Source: Ruminococcaceae bacterium OttesenSCG-928-A16 | GTDB taxonomy: Bacteria; Bacillota; Clostridia; Oscillospirales; Ruminococcaceae | Assembly: GCA_030267215.1 (NCBI GenBank) | Contig: JAJDJP010000012.1 | Location: 1-43,806 of the forward strand | Length of the DNA: 43,806 nucleotides | Direction: 5' to 3' | Part shown: in pieces, positions 25,116-34,478 of the stretch | Numbering within the stretch: the first letter of the stretch is position 1 | How the letters are laid out: each line of letters starts with the position of its first letter | Made by a program: the position numbers and the translations under genes | The notes under the pieces: model-generated | Told to the model about the DNA's origin: nothing | The model's input: only the letters and a program-made list of their open reading frames with translations | The model's database searches: none

Positions 25116-25646
25116 ATGGGCTCTTTTCGTTCTTCGTATTTTTCTCCGCTTAGGCTGGTGCGTGCTGCGCTTATTGCGGCGGTGTATGTGGCATTGTGCC
25201 TGGTGTTGGCACCCTTTAGTTTTGGCCCGGTGCAGGTGCGTGTTAGCGAGGCGCTAACCCTATTGCCCGTTTTGTGCCCCGAGGCCATTGTGGGTGTCAC
25301 CCTTGGCTGCTTTATAGCCAACATGCTGGCCAGCGCCCCTATCGATATGATAGTGGGCACTGCCGCCACCCTGCTGGCTGCCCTTGCCACCCGCAAACTG
25401 CGCCATGTGCGCTGGCGTGGCCTGCCGCTTGCTGCCAGCCTGCCCCCGGTGCTGTTTAATGCTGTTATGGTGGGGGTAGAGCTTACGCTGCTGTACTTCC
25501 CTGCGGGCAGCGGCATTGGCATTTATCTTGCCAACATGGCAAGTGTGGGCATTGGGCAAATTATTAGCTGCTGCTTTTTGGGCACCTTGCTGGTGTGGTT
25601 TATAGAAAAACAGCCTGTGCTAAAAAATTTGTTTACTGGTTTTTAA
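25116..25646 (+). CDS. queT: QueT family queuosine-precursor transporter
   Basis: A 176-residue membrane protein of the QueT family, the substrate-binding (S) component of an energy-coupling-factor importer for queuosine precursors. It has about five hydrophobic segments. The N-terminal RLVRAALIAAVYVALCLVLA and FGPVQVRVSEALTLLPVL are typical of the family. The energising EcfA/EcfT genes are not in the window, so it probably shares a common ECF module. GAAAGG ten bases upstream supports the ATG. Confidence 0.88.
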   Translation: MGSFRSSYFSPLRLVRAALIAAVYVALCLVLAPFSFGPVQVRVSEALTLLPVLCPEAIVGVTLGCFIANMLASAPIDMIVGTAATLLAALATRKLRHVRWRGLPLAASLPPVLFNAVMVGVELTLLYFPAGSGIGIYLANMASVGIGQIISCCFLGTLLVWFIEKQPVLKNLFTGF

Positions 25647-25650
25647 AATA

Positions 25651-25696
25651 AGCTACCCCCTTTACTTTGCAAGCAAAGTAAAGGGGGTAGCTTTTG
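25651..25696. terminator. Long perfect hairpin terminator
   Basis: The 20-base arms AGCTACCCCCTTTACTTTGC and complement are separated by two bases and followed by TTTT. It ends queT and may also act on the minus strand. Confidence 0.85.
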
Positions 25697-25699
25697 TCT

Positions 25700-25763
25700 G
25701 GTTAATTAAAACCGCTTTGGTTTTTAGCCGGCAGGCTTTGCCCGCCAGCACCTGTATAGGCGC
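25700..25763. repeat. Dispersed palindromic element, copy 1
   Basis: Shared with 41651-41715. The order is AAAACC/GGTTTT hairpin, then GGCTTTGCCCGCC, then CCTGTATAGGC. It is non-coding and placed in a convergent gap. Confidence 0.65.
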
Positions 25764-25781
25764 AACTAAGTATAATAACCG

Positions 25782-26555
25782 TTACAACAGCCCAAAATGT
25801 TTTAACGCTTTTACCACGCCATCATTGTCTACGGTGTCGGTAACATAGTCGGCCACGGCTTTTAAGTCATCGCTGGCGTTGCCCATGGCAATACCGGTTT
25901 GCACATATTGCAGCATCTCCATGTCGTTGCCGCCATCGCCAAAAGCCATGGTGTTTTTGCGCGCAATGCCACACTGTGCCAACACCTTTTGTATGCCCAC
26001 CTGCTTGCTGCCCCCTTTGGGGATAATATCCACAAACAAGGGGTGCCAGCGGGTGGTTTCTACATTGTTTACCCCGGCCAGCAGCTCTTGCTCTTGCTGA
26101 GGAGACAAAAACGCCACCAACTGATATACCCGCAGGTCTTCTATTTCTTTGGGGTCTTTTTGCGGCGGTATAGTAATATCCACCGTGTCTTCCAGGCTTT
26201 TCAGGCGGTCATCCAGCTTGTTTACAAAGGTATCGTCCTTTTGCACATAATAGCAGGGAATGTCCATCTTCTCCATCCGGTCGGTCAACTCTGCCACGTC
26301 TTTTTCATTAATATGCTGCTGGTAAATGGTGCCATTTTCATCGTAGCATATCTGCCCGTTTAGCGTAATATAACCATCAAAATTTACAATTTCGTCCATA
26401 AACTCTACCTGGGCCGCATGCCGCCCGGTAGCAATAAATAATTTTATCCCTTTTTGGTGCAGGCTGCGCAGGGCCTGTGCCACCGCCGGTGTCATCTCGT
26501 GTGTTTCAAAACTTAGCAATGTGCCATCAATGTCAAAAAATATCGCTTCTACCAT
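25782..26555 (-). CDS. Cof-type HAD-IIB family phosphatase
   Basis: A 257-residue haloacid dehalogenase-like hydrolase, probably acting on sugar phosphates, nucleotides or other small phosphoesters. Motif I is FFDIDGTLL (residues 5-13), motif II IATGRHAAQ, the type IIB cap lies in the middle, motif III is Lys in PKGGSKQVGIQ, and motif IV is FGDGGNDMEML. The substrate cannot be predicted from these. GGCGGGG four bases before the ATG sets the start. It is a single-gene unit; the gene downstream on the minus strand is absent, and the dispersed repeat region begins after it. Confidence 0.9.
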   Translation of the reverse strand: MVEAIFFDIDGTLLSFETHEMTPAVAQALRSLHQKGIKLFIATGRHAAQVEFMDEIVNFDGYITLNGQICYDENGTIYQQHINEKDVAELTDRMEKMDIPCYYVQKDDTFVNKLDDRLKSLEDTVDITIPPQKDPKEIEDLRVYQLVAFLSPQQEQELLAGVNNVETTRWHPLFVDIIPKGGSKQVGIQKVLAQCGIARKNTMAFGDGGNDMEMLQYVQTGIAMGNASDDLKAVADYVTDTVDNDGVVKALKHFGLL

Positions 26556-26655
26556 GCAACCCCGCCTTTTTGTTTTTTTGCAACAGTAAATAGTATAACA
26601 TGTTTTTTTCATCGTTGCCAAAGCAGCCGGGGCATAAAGCTTACTTTTTAAGCAA

Positions 26656-26700
26656 TATCACTCTGAGGGCGTTTTTTTGCCTGGGCGTTTTGGTGATACG
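26656..26700. repeat. Partial copy of the dispersed palindromic repeat
   Basis: TCACTCTGAGGGCGTTTTTT at 26658 onward matches the left half of the element at 41534-41620 in 24 of 26 positions. TATCAC/GGTGATA close the segment as an outer stem. Confidence 0.6.
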
Positions 26701-26718
26701 CAGCATCCACAGTATCAA

Positions 26719-26752
26719 AAAACCTTGCAAAGCAAATGCTTTGCAAGGTTTT
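26719..26752. terminator. Bidirectional rho-independent terminator
   Basis: A 15-bp perfect stem, AAAACCTTGCAAAGC with its complement, and a four-base loop ends ftsH 15 bases after its stop. Confidence 0.85.
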
Positions 26753-26766
26753 AAAAGCTTACTTTG

Positions 26767-28671
26767 TTACCCCAGCTGCACCGCTTCTATAGCAGCTATG
26801 CCACCCTCGCCGGTGCTGGGGTTTTTACCATTGTTCAAAATATTCATAAATTCTTCGCCAGTAATGGTTTCTTTTTCCAGCAAGTAATCGGTCAACTCAT
26901 GCAGTTTTTCGATATTTTGCTGCAAAATATTTTTTGCTTTGGTGTGGGCGCTTTTAATTAGCGACAACACTTCGCCGTCTATTTTGGCGGCAGTTTCGGG
27001 CCCGCAGGCCAGCTGGGTATCGCCACCCAAATACTGGTTGGTTACTGTTTCCAGCGCCATCATGTCAAATTCATCGCTCATACCGTAGCGGGTTATCATG
27101 GCACGGGCCAGTTTGGTAGCCTGCTCAATATCGTTAGAGGCGCCGGTGGTAAAGGTATTAAACACCACTTCTTCGGCGCTGCGGCCACCGGTTAGCGTAA
27201 CAATTTTGTTGTAGGCTTCTTCTTTAGAAAGCAGGTTCACTTCTTCTTCGTCTACCTGCATGGTGTAGCCAAGCGCACCCGAGGTGCGCGGCACAATGGT
27301 AATTTTGGTTACCGGGGCCGAGTTTGTTTGCTTGGCCGCTACCAGGGCATGGCCAATTTCGTGGTAGGCCACAATCTTTTTTTCTTTGGGGTTAATAACC
27401 TTGCTTTTGCGCTGGGCGCCGGCAATAACCGTTTCCACGCTTTCCATCAAATCATCTTGCATTACAATGCGGCGGTTGTGTTTTACGGCACGCAGGGCGG
27501 CCTCGTTAATAATATTGGCAAGGTCTGCGCCAGAGGCACCCGAGGTTGCCCGGGCAATAATGCCATAATCTATATTGTCGTCCATCATAACCCGTTTGGC
27601 GTGCACACGCAAAATGGCTTCACGGCCAGCAAGGTCGGGCAATTCTACCGGGATACGCCTATCGAAGCGGCCGGGGCGCAGCAGGGCGGCGTCCAGGGTT
27701 TCGGGGCGGTTGGTGGCAGCCAAAATAACCACGCCGCTCGAGGCATCAAACCCGTCCATCTCGCTTAACAATTGGTTTAGGGTTTGCTCTCGCTCATCGT
27801 TGCCGCCAATGCCGCCGGCATCGCGCTTTTTACCAATGGTATCCAGCTCATCTATAAACACAATGCACGGAGATTTTGCCTTGGCTTGCTCAAACAAATC
27901 TCGCACACGGGCAGCGCCACGGCCTACAAACATTTCCACAAATTCGCTGCCGGCTATCGAGAAAAACGGCACGTTTGCTTCGCCCGCAACCGCTTTGGCA
28001 AGCAAGGTTTTGCCGGTGCCGGGGGGGCCAACCAGCAGCGCCCCTTTTGGCATTTTTGCCCCAACCGATTTGTATTTATCGGGGTTGTGCAAAAAGTCCA
28101 CTATTTCGGTTAGGGCTTCTTTGGCTTCGTCCTGCCCGGCAACATCGTTAAAAGTGATGCCGGTTTGAGCCTGCACATACATTTTGGCGTTGGATTTGCC
28201 AAAGCTCATCGCATCGCCGCCCATGCGTTTTGTCATGCTGCGCATAACAAAATAGCCAAGGCCCAGCATTAATATTACCGGCAAAAAGAAGCTGACCAGT
28301 TGCATTAAAATGCCACCATCTTGTGGCACCACCTGGGTAAACTCAATGGCATTGCCATCGGCCGTTTTGGCCTCTAGTAGCCGGTCTATCAAGCCGGGGT
28401 CGGTAAAGTTTCCGGTAAAGTATACTTTTTCTCCCTCCCGGGCAGTTTCATCTTTTGCCACAAATTTAACCTGTTGTTCCTGCTCGTTCACCTCTACCTG
28501 CAACACTTCGCCCTTGTCCACCATCTGCAAAAATTCCGAGTAAGTTACCTCGGTAACCTGCTGGCCGCTTAACATAGGCACAACAAACATTTGCAACGCT
28601 AACACTGCCAACAACACAATAACGGCATAGTACATAAAATTTTTACGGGTATTTTGTGGGGGTTGTTTCAT
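26767..28671 (-). CDS. ftsH: ATP-dependent zinc metalloprotease FtsH
   Basis: A membrane-anchored hexameric AAA protease that degrades misfolded membrane proteins and unstable regulators. The 634 residues comprise helix 1 (about 13-33), a short extracytoplasmic domain, helix 2 (about 122-145), and the AAA module with Walker A GPPGTGKT (215-222), pore motif FVG (248-250), Walker B FIDELD and arginine-finger region [19 protein letters not shown]. The zinc site is HEIGH (437-441). GAGGAGG upstream sets the start. The ATG overlaps the stop of a MarR gene by four bases. This differs from the usual neighbours tilS-hpt-ftsH. Confidence 0.97.
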   Translation of the reverse strand: MKQPPQNTRKNFMYYAVIVLLAVLALQMFVVPMLSGQQVTEVTYSEFLQMVDKGEVLQVEVNEQEQQVKFVAKDETAREGEKVYFTGNFTDPGLIDRLLEAKTADGNAIEFTQVVPQDGGILMQLVSFFLPVILMLGLGYFVMRSMTKRMGGDAMSFGKSNAKMYVQAQTGITFNDVAGQDEAKEALTEIVDFLHNPDKYKSVGAKMPKGALLVGPPGTGKTLLAKAVAGEANVPFFSIAGSEFVEMFVGRGAARVRDLFEQAKAKSPCIVFIDELDTIGKKRDAGGIGGNDEREQTLNQLLSEMDGFDASSGVVILAATNRPETLDAALLRPGRFDRRIPVELPDLAGREAILRVHAKRVMMDDNIDYGIIARATSGASGADLANIINEAALRAVKHNRRIVMQDDLMESVETVIAGAQRKSKVINPKEKKIVAYHEIGHALVAAKQTNSAPVTKITIVPRTSGALGYTMQVDEEEVNLLSKEEAYNKIVTLTGGRSAEEVVFNTFTTGASNDIEQATKLARAMITRYGMSDEFDMMALETVTNQYLGGDTQLACGPETAAKIDGEVLSLIKSAHTKAKNILQQNIEKLHELTDYLLEKETITGEEFMNILNNGKNPSTGEGGIAAIEAVQLG

Positions 28672-29126
28672 TTCCCATCCTCCTCGTTTTGCTGTATTCT
28701 TTCCAGCACCACCTGCAGGGTTTCTAGCCCGGTGGTAATGGTGGTAAATTCTTGGGGGGTAATATTGGGGCCCAGCTGCTTGTGCAGGCAACTGCAATGG
28801 GTGGCAAACACCTGCACCATTTGCCGGCCCTGTGGCGTTAGGCTAACCAGCACCTGCCGCTCGTCATCGGGGTCTCGCTCCCTTAAAACAAGGCCGTCTT
28901 TTTCCATCTTTTTGCACAAGGCCGAGTTATTAGCCCCGGCCATGGTAGTGCGCTTGGCAAGGGCGCTAACCGTTTGCGGCCCGGTTTTTTGCAGCGTAAT
29001 TAAAAGGTTTAGCTGCAAGGGGGTAATGTTATGCTGTGTACAAAAGGGGTGCATTTTCCGCTCGGCCGCAGCCCCAATGCGGCGCAGGGTATCCATAATT
29101 TTCCAGTGTAGGTTTACTGCGTCCAC
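28668..29126 (-). CDS. MarR-family regulator coupled to ftsH
   Basis: A 152-residue winged-helix regulator. The helix-turn-helix is VSALAKRTTMAGANNSALC, and the wing is RERDPDDERQVLVSLTPQG, matching the MarR DxRxxxxxLTxxG pattern. The GTG start has AAAGGAG six bases upstream; the frame is open 17 codons further without a site. Its TGA overlaps the ftsH ATG, so the two are translationally coupled. Two cysteines (CTQH near residue 30 and HCSCLH near 116) might sense oxidation or metal, which is speculative. A promoter with a perfect palindrome in its spacer lies upstream. Confidence 0.88.
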   Translation of the reverse strand: MDAVNLHWKIMDTLRRIGAAAERKMHPFCTQHNITPLQLNLLITLQKTGPQTVSALAKRTTMAGANNSALCKKMEKDGLVLRERDPDDERQVLVSLTPQGRQMVQVFATHCSCLHKQLGPNITPQEFTTITTGLETLQVVLERIQQNEEDGK

Positions 29127-29239
29127 GGTGGTCTCCTTTCGGTGCCGGCAGGGCAGTGCCCACCGGTAAATAGGCACCAGCTTGGTTTTTTAACACAATG
29201 GCCAAAGGCCAAACTTAAAATTAGCTATGCTTTATAGCC

Positions 29240-29263
29240 ATTATACTACATAGCAATTATGTA
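29240..29263 (-). promoter_or_regulatory. Promoter with MarR-type operator upstream of MarR-ftsH
   Basis: A perfect -10 TATAAT (29245-29240 on the minus strand) directly adjoins the palindrome TACATA-GCAAT-TATGTA (29247-29263), which fills the spacer. The -35 is weak. Binding there would block RNA polymerase, as expected for MarR autoregulation. The untranslated leader would be about 110 bases. Confidence 0.6.
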
Positions 29264-29385
29264 TGTTTGGCGTGAAAGCCGTGAACAAAGTATGAATTGT
29301 TGAGAAAACCGCCACCCTGTTGCAATGTTTATTGTGGTGCATGCATTTGGCAATCCCCCGCATTCTCAAAAATATAAAGCCCCAC

Positions 29386-29423
29386 AAAAAAGCCTATCCC
29401 CCGCTGTTAGCAGAAAATAGGCT
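29386..29423 (-). terminator. Rho-independent terminator of mfd
   Basis: On the minus strand AGCCTAT (29423-29417) pairs with 29397-29391 and is followed by TTTTTT. The 29264-29385 stretch above it shows no gene. Confidence 0.7.
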
Positions 29424-29442
29424 AAAATACCCTTTGCAAGGC

Positions 29443-32400
29443 TTACTCGGTAGCATTTTGTAAGGTGGTAATTACATAGTTTAACACCTCTACGGGCTTT
29501 TGTGCCGGGGGCACCCGCACCGCAAGGTAAGGTTTGGCCGAAGCATTTACAAGCACCGGCAGCCCTAAAGGGCGCAAGGCCGCCTTTGCCTTGGCAAAAT
29601 CAATTTTGTCGGAGTAAACCAGCAAGCTATCTTGCTTTTGCAATATTTCGTAAATGCCAATCCCGGCCGCCACTACCCGCAGCAGGCTAATATCCACCAG
29701 CCCTTTTACGCTGGGTATCACCGCGCCATACCGGTCGGCCAGTTCTTCCAGCACATCGGCAGCACCTTCCGGGCTTTCGATAGCCGCAATTTTTTTGTAG
29801 GCCTCAATGCGGCCGGCTGCGTCGGCAATGTATTTTTCCGGAATAAAGGCATCCACCGTAATATCAATCAAGCAATCCGATTTATCGGCCTGCGGTACCT
29901 CACCTTTTTCCATCGAAATAGCTTGGTTTAGCATTTTTACGTACAAATCGTAGCCTACGGCCTCCATATGGCCGCTTTGGCTTTGGCCCAGCAGGTTGCC
30001 TGCCCCACGTATTTGTAGGTCTCGCATCGCAATTCTAAACCCGCTGCCAAAAGCCGTAAATTCCCGAATGGCCGACAGACGCTTCGAAGCAACATCGGTA
30101 AGCACCTTGCCCCGCTGAAACGTAAAGTACGCATAAGCTTTGCGCCCGCTGCGCCCCACCCGCCCACGTATTTGGTATAGCTGGGCCAGGCCCATGCGGT
30201 CGGCGTTTTCTATAATTAAGGTATTGCAGTTGCGCACATCTACGCCGGTTTCTATTAAGGTGGTGCACACCAAAATATCTATTTCGGCATTTAGCAGCTG
30301 CTGCCACACGCGCGAAAGGCTCTCTTCATCCATGCGGCCGTGGGCCACGGCAATGCGGGCTTCGGGCACCAGCTTTTGCAGTTTTTGGGCTGTGGCTTCA
30401 ATGCTATCAATGCGGTTGTGCAGGTAATATACCTGCCCCGCACGGCCAAGCTCTTTTTTAATGGCCGAGGTCACCAGTTCATCATCGTACTCCATTACAT
30501 AGGTTTCTATCGGCTGGCGCTCGTGGGGCGGGTCTTCAATGGTGCTCATGTCTCGTATGCCCGAAAGCGCCATGTTTAAGGTGCGCGGAATGGGCGTAGC
30601 CGAGAGGGTGAGCATGTCTACCCCAATAAAGTTTTCTTTTAGCTTTTCTTTGTGTTTTACCCCAAAACGCTGCTCTTCGTCTACAATAACAAGGCCCAGG
30701 TCTTTAAACCGAATATCCTTTTGCAGCAAGCTATGGGTGCCCACCACAATATCCACCGTGCCGTCCACCATTCCCTTTTTTGCTTCCCGCTGCTGCTTTG
30801 GGGTGCGAAAACGGCTCAACATTTCCACCTTTACCGGAAAAGCCTCCATGCGGGAAAGCATGGTGTTGTAATGCTGCCAAGCCAAAATGGTGGTGGGCAC
30901 CAAAATGGCACACTGCTTGCCCCCCATTACACATTTAAACGCAGCCCGCAGCGCTACTTCGGTTTTGCCCACCCCCACATCGCCGCAAAGCAGGCGGTCC
31001 ATGGGGTGGGGTTTTTCCATATCCTTCTTAATTTCGTGTGCCGAAAGCAGCTGGTCTGGCGTTTCTTCGTACTCAAACCGGGTTTCAAAATCTCGCTGCC
31101 AATCTCCATCTTCATCAAAGGCAAACCCGGCGGCCTGCTTGCGGCGGGCGTATAATTCTATCAGTTCTTTCGCCATTTCTTGGGTGGCGGCACGCACCCG
31201 GGTTTTGGTTTTGTTCCATTCGGCACCGCCAAGGCGGGCCAGCTTCACCCGCTCGCCATCGCCGGGGGCGGTGTAGCGGCTTAGTAAGTCTAGCTGGGTT
31301 ACCGGCACATACAGGGTATCGGCCTTGTCGTAGCTTATTTTTAAATAGTCTTTTACCACGCCATGCAAATCTAGCCGTTGTATGCCCACATACACGCCAA
31401 TACCATGGTTTTGGTGCACCACATAATCGCCTGCGTTAATGTCCGAAAGGCTAGATAGCCCCTTATTCTTCGCTTTGGCTTTGCGGGCTTTGGGCTCGTT
31501 TTGGCGGCGGCTGGTAAACACCGCAAACCGTGCAACCGGGTACATTGCCCCAGCCGATAGCCGCCCGGTAAACACCGCAACGGTGCGTGGGGTGGGGGTG
31601 GCCGCCTTGCCTGCTTTTACCAAGTTTACCGAAAACCCACTGGCGTCTAAATCCTTTGCCAGGGCTGCCGCCGCCCGTGCTGTACCGGCCAGCACAGCGC
31701 AAAAATAACCCTCACTCATCAAGGGGCGCAGTTCTTCGGTTAGGGTGCCGGCATCGCCCGGCCAGGGGGGCAGGCCGTGCGCAGGCAGGCTAACCGTTTC
31801 TTTCAGGCGTACATCGGGCACGCTGCGGGCAAAGTTTTCGGCAAACACCGTGTGCTCTTGTTCGGCACGGCTTAGCAGGGCAGGTAAATCAGTATAAAAG
31901 CTGGTAAGGCCGGGGGCAAGCACCCCTTCTTCCAGCAGGGTTTTCACCTCTTCACCACTGCGAAAATCCACCGCTTGCGCCTCTTCTCGAATACCACCAG
32001 GTTCATCGAAAAACAAAATGGGCTGGTCAAAATAATCCAGCACACCGGCGGGGGCAGGGTAGCGCAAGGGCAAATATTTGTCCATCCCTTCGGGCATTAC
32101 GCTGGCATCCAGCATGGCAAGGTCGCCTTCTATTACAGCGGCCAGTTGCTCTTTAGCATGCCCCTTTTTTTTAGCAAGGGCAGCCCGCAGCAGGGCTGCG
32201 GCTGCGGCAGGCTCGCCAAATAATACCTCGCGCGCGGGCGAAAGGTACATTTTGGCAATTTTATTCTCCCGCCGCTGGGTCAACAGGTCAAACGCGTGGA
32301 TACTCTCCACCTCGTCTCCCCAATATTCCAGCCGGGTGGCCTGCTCCATGTCGGGGGCAAAAATATCCACAATGCCGCCACGCACACTAAACTGGCCGGG

Positions 32401-32898
32401 GCCATCTACCTGGCTGCGGCGGTTATACCCGGCGGCAAACAGGGTTTCTACCAAGGTTTGTTGCTTTAGGGTTTGGCCGGGCTTTATGGTTAGCGTGCCG
32501 GCCATAAAATCGGCCTTGGGCAAGGTGCGCTGCAACACGGCCTCTATGGGTGCTGCCACCAGCTGTACCCGCCCGCCCACCAGGCGGCCCAGCACCTCCA
32601 GCCGCCGGTGCTCGTACTCTCGGCTTTGGCCCTCTATATTGCGCAGTACAAAATCTCTAGCCGGGTACACGGCAGCAGCAAGGCCCATGGCGGTGGCGTC
32701 CTCGGCAAAACGGGTAGCCTCGGCTTCGCCGGGGGTAACCACCAGCGCCGGGCGGCCGGTGTCTTCGCACAAGGCCACCAATACCTCGGCCCTTGCCACC
32801 GGGGGCAGGCCAAACAAGGCAGTGGCACCGGGGCTGCCCTGCACGGCAGCCAAAAGGCGCCGATATTCGGCGGTTTGTTTTATGGCAGATGTGAACAT
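29443..32898 (-). CDS. mfd: Transcription-repair coupling factor
   Basis: A 1151-residue translocase that pushes stalled RNA polymerase off DNA lesions and recruits UvrA. In order: a UvrB-like N-terminal module (RSQVDGPGQFSVRGGIVDIF near residue 160), the RNA polymerase-interacting domain (YVVHQNHGIGVYVGIQRL near 490), and the RecG-like motor with Walker A GDVGVGKTEVALRAA, DEEQ box VDEEQRFGVKHK, LSATPIPRTL and QIRGRVGRSG. The C-terminal TRCF domain follows. AAGGAG five bases upstream sets the start. It lies 160 bases downstream of pth, the conserved Firmicute order. Confidence 0.97.
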   Translation of the reverse strand: MFTSAIKQTAEYRRLLAAVQGSPGATALFGLPPVARAEVLVALCEDTGRPALVVTPGEAEATRFAEDATAMGLAAAVYPARDFVLRNIEGQSREYEHRRLEVLGRLVGGRVQLVAAPIEAVLQRTLPKADFMAGTLTIKPGQTLKQQTLVETLFAAGYNRRSQVDGPGQFSVRGGIVDIFAPDMEQATRLEYWGDEVESIHAFDLLTQRRENKIAKMYLSPAREVLFGEPAAAAALLRAALAKKKGHAKEQLAAVIEGDLAMLDASVMPEGMDKYLPLRYPAPAGVLDYFDQPILFFDEPGGIREEAQAVDFRSGEEVKTLLEEGVLAPGLTSFYTDLPALLSRAEQEHTVFAENFARSVPDVRLKETVSLPAHGLPPWPGDAGTLTEELRPLMSEGYFCAVLAGTARAAAALAKDLDASGFSVNLVKAGKAATPTPRTVAVFTGRLSAGAMYPVARFAVFTSRRQNEPKARKAKAKNKGLSSLSDINAGDYVVHQNHGIGVYVGIQRLDLHGVVKDYLKISYDKADTLYVPVTQLDLLSRYTAPGDGERVKLARLGGAEWNKTKTRVRAATQEMAKELIELYARRKQAAGFAFDEDGDWQRDFETRFEYEETPDQLLSAHEIKKDMEKPHPMDRLLCGDVGVGKTEVALRAAFKCVMGGKQCAILVPTTILAWQHYNTMLSRMEAFPVKVEMLSRFRTPKQQREAKKGMVDGTVDIVVGTHSLLQKDIRFKDLGLVIVDEEQRFGVKHKEKLKENFIGVDMLTLSATPIPRTLNMALSGIRDMSTIEDPPHERQPIETYVMEYDDELVTSAIKKELGRAGQVYYLHNRIDSIEATAQKLQKLVPEARIAVAHGRMDEESLSRVWQQLLNAEIDILVCTTLIETGVDVRNCNTLIIENADRMGLAQLYQIRGRVGRSGRKAYAYFTFQRGKVLTDVASKRLSAIREFTAFGSGFRIAMRDLQIRGAGNLLGQSQSGHMEAVGYDLYVKMLNQAISMEKGEVPQADKSDCLIDITVDAFIPEKYIADAAGRIEAYKKIAAIESPEGAADVLEELADRYGAVIPSVKGLVDISLLRVVAAGIGIYEILQKQDSLLVYSDKIDFAKAKAALRPLGLPVLVNASAKPYLAVRVPPAQKPVEVLNYVITTLQNATE

Positions 32899-32910
32899 AG
32901 GGTCTCCTTA

Positions 32911-32943
32911 AATAGTCGTTAGTCGCTAGTCATTAGTTAAAGG
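32911..32943. repeat. Short dispersed repeat in the mfd 5' region
   Basis: The inverted counterpart of 7327-7347: TTAGTCGCTAGTCATTAGTT is shared with few changes. It ends about six bases before the mfd ribosome binding site and may form part of the leader. Confidence 0.6.
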
Positions 32944-33058
32944 CGAAGAGCAAGGGCAAAGCCTCGCCTTATTGCCTAAAGAGGGTGGCAAGCACAAAAT
33001 TATGCACAGCGAGAGTTGTGGGGTTTCGCAAAATCAACCATCTGTAACCAACGGCCAG

Positions 33059-33664
33059 CTAACCATCATGCCCCTCGCCATTATAGCGGCTCATGGCCTC
33101 GGCAGTTTTGCCCTGCATTAACAAAACGCTGGCGCTGGCAATGTCTGCGTAACGGGCCTGTATGGCCTTGCTTTCGGCCTGGGTAAAGCGGCTTAGCACC
33201 CAATCGGCCAAATCATATTCTGGCCGGGGCTTTTCGCCCACGCCAATCTTCACCCGGGGGAACTCTTGCCCCACCGAAGCAATGATGCTTTTAAGGCCGT
33301 TATGCCCCCCTGCGCTGCCCGAAAGCCGAATGCGCAATATCCCCGGTGCCAGCGATACATCATCGAACCACACCAAAATGCGCTGGGGCGGCACCTTATA
33401 AAAAGCGGCTGCTTTTTGCACACTCACGCCCGAAAGATTCATGAACGTTTGGGGCTTTAATAGCAGCACCTTTTGCCCGCCAACATTGCCAAGCCCATAT
33501 AAGCCATCGAATTTTGATTTGCTTATTTTAATGCCCCACTCTTCGGCGGCGGCGTCCAGCACGGCAAAACCCACGTTGTGGCGGGTGCCATCATATTTTT
33601 TACCAGGGTTGCCAAGCCCCACAATCATCCAATCTATCTGCGATGTCGCCTTTTTAAAAAACAT
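33059..33664 (-). CDS. pth: Peptidyl-tRNA hydrolase
   Basis: Cleaves peptidyl-tRNAs dropped from ribosomes, recycling tRNA. It has 201 residues. The active-site region VGLGNPGKKYDGTRHNVGF (17-35) contains the catalytic histidine, followed by KPQTFMNLSG and SGSAGGHNGLKSI with the second conserved histidine. AAGGAAA seven bases upstream of ATG fixes the start; the frame is open 22 codons further. In Firmicutes it is normally directly downstream of prs and upstream of mfd. Here a lipoprotein gene on the other strand separates it from prs. Confidence 0.96.
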   Translation of the reverse strand: MFFKKATSQIDWMIVGLGNPGKKYDGTRHNVGFAVLDAAAEEWGIKISKSKFDGLYGLGNVGGQKVLLLKPQTFMNLSGVSVQKAAAFYKVPPQRILVWFDDVSLAPGILRIRLSGSAGGHNGLKSIIASVGQEFPRVKIGVGEKPRPEYDLADWVLSRFTQAESKAIQARYADIASASVLLMQGKTAEAMSRYNGEGHDG

Positions 33665-33701
33665 AAATCGGTTTCCTTTTTTTATTATATTTAAAATAGT
33701 T

Positions 33702-33776
33702 ATCCGCTGGTTAAACCCACCCCAGCGCAAACAGCTACGGCCGCACAGGGGTTGTACCCACCCTGTGCGGCTTTTT
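33702..33776 (+). terminator. Orphan plus-strand terminator with preceding hairpin (small RNA candidate)
   Basis: GCCGCACAGGG (33740-33750) pairs perfectly with 33761-33771 and is followed by TTTTTA on the plus strand. A weaker hairpin CGCTGG/CCAGCG (about 33702-33727) precedes it. No plus-strand gene lies upstream, so it would end either a short untranslated RNA starting near 33690 or antisense transcription from the pth region. Confidence 0.6.
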
Positions 33777-33838
33777 ATAGTATGCTTTATTGTACCACAA
33801 AGAACCAGAATATGATATGATTGAAAAGAGGTGATTTC

Positions 33839-34465
33839 ATGAAAAAACTATTGCTTGCGTTGTTGGTCTTGTCTCTTCTTAGTGCATGTTCTGCTGCACC
33901 CGGCCCCTCATCTATTTCGGCGGAATTGCCTACTCTTACGGTTCCACAAACATCTTCTACTGCGCCAGCTTCTGCTACTTCTAATAGCCAACCCGTTTCG
34001 GCAGAGTTTATTGCTGGCCCACTTGGCACCGAAATTCTAACACTATCGGTTGGCGATACATTCGCAGGCATGGAATTAACTTCTTTGGATGTCCGAAAAG
34101 AATACAATGATCCCGATTTCATCACCTTTCTAAGCGCAGAATTTGTGGGCGATGTGGCATTATACGGCCAATTCTATATATCTGAAAATGAAATGGATGC
34201 CGGTAGTGGGTACCTTGTTTTAGATGAGGAATCTCTTTCTAAAATTCCAGTTTCTACTGTATGGCTACCTTTTTTAGATAACCCTAGTATGTCTTTTCGC
34301 AGCCTGCCTTTTGCAAATTCCGCAGAAGATATCCAAAAAATCACCAATCTATCAGAAAGCGATGGTATTTCTTGTGAAATTATTATGGAAGCATACTATG
34401 TTCTTTTTATAGCAGATTCAGGCGCCCGTGACATTGCTATAATGAAAACATTTACGCCTTTATGA
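33839..34465 (+). CDS. Secreted lipoprotein, function unknown
   Basis: A 208-residue protein with a type II signal peptide: MKKLLLALLVLSLLSAC has a lipobox LLSAC with the acylated cysteine at residue 17. A Ser/Thr/Pro linker (about 18-52) leads to an acidic domain with GTEILTLSVGDTFAGMELTSL, a pattern like extracellular ligand-binding or immunoglobulin-like domains, but no family is certain. AGAGGTGA four bases upstream supports the start. Codon use differs from its neighbours: Ser is often TCT, and A/T-ending codons are common where flanking genes prefer AGC/TCG and GCC/ACC. It lies on the plus strand between prs and pth, which suggests acquisition by transfer. Confidence 0.8.
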   Translation: MKKLLLALLVLSLLSACSAAPGPSSISAELPTLTVPQTSSTAPASATSNSQPVSAEFIAGPLGTEILTLSVGDTFAGMELTSLDVRKEYNDPDFITFLSAEFVGDVALYGQFYISENEMDAGSGYLVLDEESLSKIPVSTVWLPFLDNPSMSFRSLPFANSAEDIQKITNLSESDGISCEIIMEAYYVLFIADSGARDIAIMKTFTPL

Positions 34466-34478
34466 CACCCTTATTACG

